NCBI GenBank assembly: GCA_964601205.1
Contig: CAZRML010000035.1
Location: 1-64,000 of the forward strand
DNA length: 64,000 bases
Origin: JAQVEM01 sp964601205
GTDB lineage: Bacteria; Actinomycetota; Humimicrobiia; Humimicrobiales; Humimicrobiaceae
Reading direction: 5' to 3'
Shown one piece after another: positions 60,278 through 64,000 of the stretch. A program made the translations under genes and the position numbers. Every line of letters begins with the position of its first letter. Position 1 is the first letter of the stretch. The notes beneath the pieces are model-generated. The model searched no databases, was not told the DNA's origin, and saw nothing but the letters and a program-made list of their open reading frames with translations.

Positions 60278-60985
60278 ATGAATGGTAAAGAAGGCTCAGT
60301 AAAAATTTCGGTTTCTATTTTGAGCGGCGACTTTGCAAATCTGGGCAGGGAAATTAAACAGATAGAGAAAGCCGGCGCTGATATGGTTCATATTGATGTT
60401 ATGGATGGTAATTTTGTCCCCAATTTAACTATTGGCCCCCCCGTTATCAAATGTTTGAGGAATGAAACCCGGCTCTTTATGGATGTACATCTTATGATTA
60501 AAAACCCTGACAGGTTGCTTGATAGCTTTATCGAAAGCGGGGCAGACCTTATAAATGTTCATGTTGAAGAATGCCCCCACCTTGACCGTACTCTGAATTA
60601 TATTAAGGAGGCAGGCAAGAAGGCAGCAGTGACCCTGAATCCATCAACACCCCTGTGTTATGTTGAAAATGTTCTTGGCCTGGTGGACATGATATTGGTG
60701 ATGACAGTTAACCCCGGATTTGGCGGCCAGAAGTTTATATACAATATGGTTTATAAAATTAAAAGATTAAAAGAAATTATTGAAGACTACAGGAAATATT
60801 CGTCGGATTTAAAGAAAAGTATAGATATCGAAGTTGATGGGGGTATTAATCTGGATACTGCACCAGTTGTAGCAGAGGCAGGAGCGAATATCCTTGTTGT
60901 TGGCAGGGCATTTAATGATTCTAAAAATCCATCAGAATTTATAAAAAAAATCAGAGATAAAACATCAGGAATGTTAACAGTGTAG
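60278..60985 (+). CDS. rpe: Ribulose-phosphate 3-epimerase
   Basis: A 235-residue TIM barrel with SVSILSGDFANLGREI, the metal ligands in VHIDVMDGNFVPNLTIGP and DVHLMI, VMTVNPGFGGQKFI, and IEVDGGINLDTAP. It interconverts ribulose-5-phosphate and xylulose-5-phosphate in the pentose phosphate pathway. It is a single-gene unit between the rib operon promoter (divergent) and a bidirectional terminator. Confidence 0.97.
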   Translation: MNGKEGSVKISVSILSGDFANLGREIKQIEKAGADMVHIDVMDGNFVPNLTIGPPVIKCLRNETRLFMDVHLMIKNPDRLLDSFIESGADLINVHVEECPHLDRTLNYIKEAGKKAAVTLNPSTPLCYVENVLGLVDMILVMTVNPGFGGQKFIYNMVYKIKRLKEIIEDYRKYSSDLKKSIDIEVDGGINLDTAPVVAEAGANILVVGRAFNDSKNPSEFIKKIRDKTSGMLTV

Positions 60986-61040
60986 CTATTCCCGGAATCA
61001 GGGCCTTTTTAGCAGGAAGACATAGTAAAAAATAACGGAT

Positions 61041-61087
61041 AAAATAAAAATAGCCCTCTCTTTTTCTGACAGGGCTATTTTTATTTT
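61041..61087. terminator. Bidirectional terminator between rpe and the ferredoxin gene
   Basis: AAAATAAAAATAGCCCT (61041-61057) and its exact complement (61071-61087) form a 17-bp stem with A-rich and T-rich flanks suited to both directions. Confidence 0.92.
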
Positions 61088-61103
61088 ATTATTTAGAATG
61101 AAA

Positions 61104-61295
61104 TTATTCTGTTAATATAGCTTCGGTTGGGCAGCCCTCAACGGCTTCTTCAATGCATTCTTCATCGTTCTCGTCATAATCGGTTTTTATTACTTCTGCA
61201 ATATCTTCATCCTCATTTAGTTTAAAGATGTCCGGGCATGTTTCCTCACATAGTCCGCATCCTGTACACAAATCCTTATCAATTTTTACTTCCAT
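61104..61295 (-). CDS. Small [4Fe-4S] ferredoxin
   Basis: About 63 residues from ATG 61295, chosen because AAAGGGA lies just upstream and the conserved part begins MEVKIDKDLC. Cluster ligands are CTGCGLC near the N-terminus and the C-terminal Cys in EGCPTEAI, with two further cysteines that may form the disulfide seen in single-cluster ferredoxins. The protein is very acidic. It is a possible soluble electron carrier, for instance for the NuoI-like subunit, but that link is only suggested by both being encoded in this window. Confidence 0.9.
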   Translation of the reverse strand: MEVKIDKDLCTGCGLCEETCPDIFKLNEDEDIAEVIKTDYDENDEECIEEAVEGCPTEAILTE

Positions 61296-61468
61296 TGTTT
61301 CCCTTTCTTCTTTTTCTTTGCAATGTTTTAGTGTAATATACAAAATTTTTTTTTCTATTTCAATAACATAATTTAATTTATGAGGGCGGATAAAAGTAAT
61401 TTATGTTTTTATTGGTGTAGGATAAAGCGATTGGTTTATATAAAAAACAAAATAACTTAAGGATATTT

Positions 61469-62098
61469 TTGTTAAATTATGAGACCGTTGATAAAATCAA
61501 TGTTAAAATTATACGGGAATTTTTTATGAGAAATCTACTGGATAGAAATTTTTACAACCGGGATACTTCAGAAGTAGCGGAGGATTTGCTGGGTAAAGCC
61601 CTGGTAAAATATGATGGCACAGGTATGGTGGGTGGAGTAATTGTGGAAACAGAAGCTTATTATGGCGGGGATGATCCTGCAAGCCACGCTTATCCCGGTA
61701 AGACGCCCCGGAGTAAGATTATGTTTGGCAAACCCGGTCTGGCTTATGTCTATTTATGTTATGGAATGTATTATCTTTTAAATATTGTCACTGAAAGAGA
61801 AGGTGAACCGGGTGCTGTTTTATTGAGGGCGCTGAAACCTGTATGGGGGATTGATATTATGAGAAATAGAAGAAGAACCGATAACAACCTGACAAATGGG
61901 CCGGGCAGGTTAACAATGGCACTGGGAATAGACATAAAAGATAACGGTGCAGATATTGTAAAGGGAGAAAAGGGATTATATATATTTAATTTTAAGAAAA
62001 GAGACAATAACCATAGAGTAATTAAGACAGGCAGGATTGGAATAAAGAAAGGGAAAGACAGATTGCTGAGATTCTTAATGGTAGATGATGGAATGTAA
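61469..62098 (+). CDS. mpg: 3-methyladenine DNA glycosylase (AAG/MPG type)
   Basis: A 209-residue protein with the family order RNFYNRDTSEVAEDLLGKAL, GGVIVETEAYYGGDDPASHAY, FGKPGLAYVYLCYGMYYLLNIV and NGPGRLTMALGI. The ETEAY glutamate is the catalytic residue. It removes alkylated purines from DNA. AAGGA lies 5 bases before TTG 61469; the conserved part begins at ATG 61526, which is an alternative start giving about 190 residues. Confidence 0.93.
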   Translation: MLNYETVDKINVKIIREFFMRNLLDRNFYNRDTSEVAEDLLGKALVKYDGTGMVGGVIVETEAYYGGDDPASHAYPGKTPRSKIMFGKPGLAYVYLCYGMYYLLNIVTEREGEPGAVLLRALKPVWGIDIMRNRRRTDNNLTNGPGRLTMALGIDIKDNGADIVKGEKGLYIFNFKKRDNNHRVIKTGRIGIKKGKDRLLRFLMVDDGM

Positions 62099-62164
62099 AT
62101 ATAAAACTTTCTACTGTCCAAAATAGTATTAAAATGTTAAATTAAATAAGGTGACAACAAAAAT

Positions 62165-62584
62165 ATGATAGATTTTAAGAAGTTAAATAAGCTACCTTAT
62201 ATGACCAGAAGATTCTATATCCTTAAAAGAATATGTGAATTAAAGGAAATTGATTTAGATTATCTGTTTGGGCTTTTTAACTTATACAATGCGGAGAACA
62301 GCGGGAGATGGTTCTGGCAGAAAGCAAGATTTACAGGGGTGCTTAAGGATGCTTTTGATAATTTCAATAAGACTGCAGACGGGATTGCAAAAGATTTAAA
62401 GTATTCCGATGAAGGAAAAACTGAAGATCAGATTAAGCAGGCATCTGTGATATTAGATAAACTTCTGGTAGAGATGGAAACAAACTGCGGCGTGGACAGA
62501 AGAAAAGATTTTGATAGTGTCAAAAGCAATCTGGGGGAAAATTTTAGAGAATTAATTGACAGTAACTTAAGAAAAATCAGTTGA
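62165..62584 (+). CDS. Hypothetical helical protein
   Basis: A 139-residue protein with no signal peptide or membrane helix, predicted largely alpha-helical and charged (MIDFKKLNKLPYMTRRFYILKRI at the start, SNLGENFRELIDSN at the end). It has WFWQKARFTG in the middle and one cysteine pair far apart. I recognise no family. Its last 18 bases overlap the convergent TPR gene. The ATG follows a poor Shine-Dalgarno (AGGTG at a distance), but the frame is long and codon use is ordinary for the window. Confidence 0.6.
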   Translation: MIDFKKLNKLPYMTRRFYILKRICELKEIDLDYLFGLFNLYNAENSGRWFWQKARFTGVLKDAFDNFNKTADGIAKDLKYSDEGKTEDQIKQASVILDKLLVEMETNCGVDRRKDFDSVKSNLGENFRELIDSNLRKIS

Positions 62585-63994
62585 ATCTTCGTTTATATTT
62601 ATGGTGTATTCCTCTCTATATTTTTGCCCTTCTTCGTAGGTTACTTTCCCGTAATAAGGTAAAATATCCGTATCGTTTAATTCTACAGCGGATTCATAAT
62701 CTCCTGCTGCGATCTCTATCTCTGTGGCAGAGTTTTTTATTATCCTTATTATTTTATATTCGGGGCCTTTAAGATATACTGACAGGTCAAATTCAGTGTT
62801 ATTTTCTATTATAAGGATACTCATTCCGGGGCCCCAGAATTTCCGTTCGGGGGTGGTTTGCTCTAATGGCTTATGCTCCGAGGAGGAAAAAAGTTTAAGT
62901 TTTGAGTTAATTAAAAAATAATTAATATCTTCTTCCATCTCCGGCGCATAATCGATCATTAATTCGCATAGAAATATTGTTTTCCTGTAGTTTCCTGAAT
63001 CATATTTTTCCTGTGCTGTATTTTTTATTAAGTCAGGGGGGATGTTAGAAAATACAGTGTTTTTATAGTAATCATTAATGCTATTATAGTCATAATCAAG
63101 AGCTTCGAGGTCTAAGATTTTCAAAAACTCTTCAATGCTTTCCTGATAATTATTATGCTTCGCAAGTTCAGTTGCCTTATTGATATAAATCTTTGACAGG
63201 AGAACGCTGGCGTCATAGAAATACTCGCTTTCTCTGTAATCAGTAGTAATTCTTTCCAGACATTCTATAGATTTATCCCATTTTTTAACTTTATTAAAAT
63301 TAAGGGCAGCTTTATGAAGATATTCAGGGATTTTATATATGGAGATGAAGGCTTCATTTGTATCGGGGAAATTATTCTTTATTTCCTCGAGTGTTATTAC
63401 TGCATTAAGATAATTTTCGGCAGAAAGCTCATATCCCCCGTCATTGGAATACTCCAGGGCCAATTTTGTGTAGCATTCTTCAATAGCATTTTTTGTTTCA
63501 AGTTTATCCCTATCCAGTATTTCTTTGTTTATTGCCCTGTTGAAGTAGTCTATTGCCTCTGAATAGTCATTATTTAAAAGGTAGGCATAAGGTATATTTT
63601 TAAGTGCTTCATCAGCGTGCCAGCTATTAGGATAGTTGTCCAGAAGTGTTTTGTAATAGTTTATAGACTGTTCATAATTTTTATTTTCATAATTTATTCC
63701 TGCTTTATAGTTGAGGGCGTTCGGGCCAAAAAAATTTGATAGTATCAGGCCTGTAACAGAGAGTAAGAAGAATAAAATAAAGAACGTCCTGAATTTTGTT
63801 AACCTGATAAAATTAATTATTATCAATATAATGCTTATTATAATTACCGGTATGCAGACAAGGGGGAAGATATCCCAGAATTTACCCCTATCAATATAAG
63901 CGAGGTAACACAGAACAATCGCAGCCAGGATAAATAAAATTATAAAGAAAATTGAACCGGCGTCAGGTTTGTGCCTTCTTCTATAAGTATACAT
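62567..63994 (-). CDS. TPR-repeat membrane protein
   Basis: A 475-residue protein with a basic N-terminus, three hydrophobic helices (about residues 14-100), then repeated helical pairs of TPR type such as YENKNYEQSINYYKTLLDNYPN, LLNNDYSEAIDYFNRAIN and HNNYQESIEEFLKILDL. It ends in a beta-rich C-terminal domain (from about 390, ILIIENNTEFDLSVYLKGPEY). It is probably a membrane-anchored scaffold with the repeats outside or inside the cytoplasm; the orientation is not resolved. No function is assigned. The gene begins 6 bases from the window end. Confidence 0.75.
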   Translation of the reverse strand: MYTYRRRHKPDAGSIFFIILFILAAIVLCYLAYIDRGKFWDIFPLVCIPVIIISIILIIINFIRLTKFRTFFILFFLLSVTGLILSNFFGPNALNYKAGINYENKNYEQSINYYKTLLDNYPNSWHADEALKNIPYAYLLNNDYSEAIDYFNRAINKEILDRDKLETKNAIEECYTKLALEYSNDGGYELSAENYLNAVITLEEIKNNFPDTNEAFISIYKIPEYLHKAALNFNKVKKWDKSIECLERITTDYRESEYFYDASVLLSKIYINKATELAKHNNYQESIEEFLKILDLEALDYDYNSINDYYKNTVFSNIPPDLIKNTAQEKYDSGNYRKTIFLCELMIDYAPEMEEDINYFLINSKLKLFSSSEHKPLEQTTPERKFWGPGMSILIIENNTEFDLSVYLKGPEYKIIRIIKNSATEIEIAAGDYESAVELNDTDILPYYGKVTYEEGQKYREEYTININEDSTDFS

Positions 63995-64000
63995 GATTAT

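Noticed and set aside
1..64000. tRNA, rRNA, CRISPR array, IS element or prophage
   Set aside because: Reading through the gaps I found no tRNA-like fold, regular repeat-spacer pattern, transposase or terminal inverted repeats. A covariance or repeat search could not be run.

Overview
The window looks like a chromosomal segment of an uncultivated, low-GC (roughly 37% by eye) bacterium that spans the replication origin. Classical origin markers sit together: dnaN and dnaA run leftward, rpmH-rnpA-yidD-yidC-khpB and then mnmE-mnmG-rsmG-parA-parB run rightward, and two perfect parS sites lie among them. An orphan OmpR-type regulator whose DNA-binding domain closely resembles actinobacterial GlnR sits upstream of glnA behind a GlnR-like operator ladder. 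Together with mnmE/mnmG/rsmG, which most well-known actinobacteria lack, this suggests a deep-branching actinobacterial lineage. The placement is inference; no rRNA is present to test it.

Layout. 1-4.2 kb: sugar ABC transporter pieces and L-arabinose isomerase (minus strand), each behind a long leader and a near-identical promoter/operator. 4.2-9.1 kb: CorA, a lipoprotein and a pantothenate cluster (panD-panC-panB plus a DUF2520 dehydrogenase). 9.1-13.2 kb: dnaN, dnaA, an unusual HATPase/winged-helix gene and the likely oriC. 13.2-23.7 kb: ribosomal, membrane-insertion, tRNA-modification and partition genes plus lipA. This block holds an extra degenerate mnmG-like gene between mnmE and the true mnmG, with a parS site on each side. 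23.7-28.8 kb: DUF123, an AsnC-type domain protein, an SPFH protein, a VIT1-like transporter, glnA and glnR. 29-35.1 kb: galK, a second sugar ABC transporter and galT. 35.4-44.6 kb: a PAS-GGDEF-HD protein, nadE, membrane proteins, a PHP phosphoesterase, larE, larC and an AI-2E family exporter. 44.8-53.5 kb: cellobiose phosphorylase, then an eight-gene complex I-like cluster. 53.5-64 kb: cell-wall-type proteins, a UDG-like protein, the rib operon under an FMN riboswitch, rpe, a ferredoxin, mpg, an orphan gene and a TPR membrane protein.

How the genes fit together. Two sugar ABC systems, AraA, GalK/GalT and cellobiose phosphorylase indicate a sugar-scavenging, probably fermentative lifestyle. 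Three of these units share a TTGACA-N17-TAAAAT promoter overlapped by a GTTA-N11-TAAC element, so they probably form one regulon.

Most notable points. (1) The eight-gene NuoA-B-CD-H-I-J-K-L/M/N-like cluster keeps its iron-sulfur ligands but has lost the quinone-site residues and the membrane carboxylates and lysines used for proton pumping. (2) The MnmG paralogue lacks both catalytic cysteines and the C-terminal domain. (3) At least four conserved genes (rnpA, galT, nadE and a DUF2085 gene) can only reach their conserved N-termini from AUA or AUU codons placed at normal distances from Shine-Dalgarno sequences. (4) RibBA has a decayed DHBP-synthase active site.
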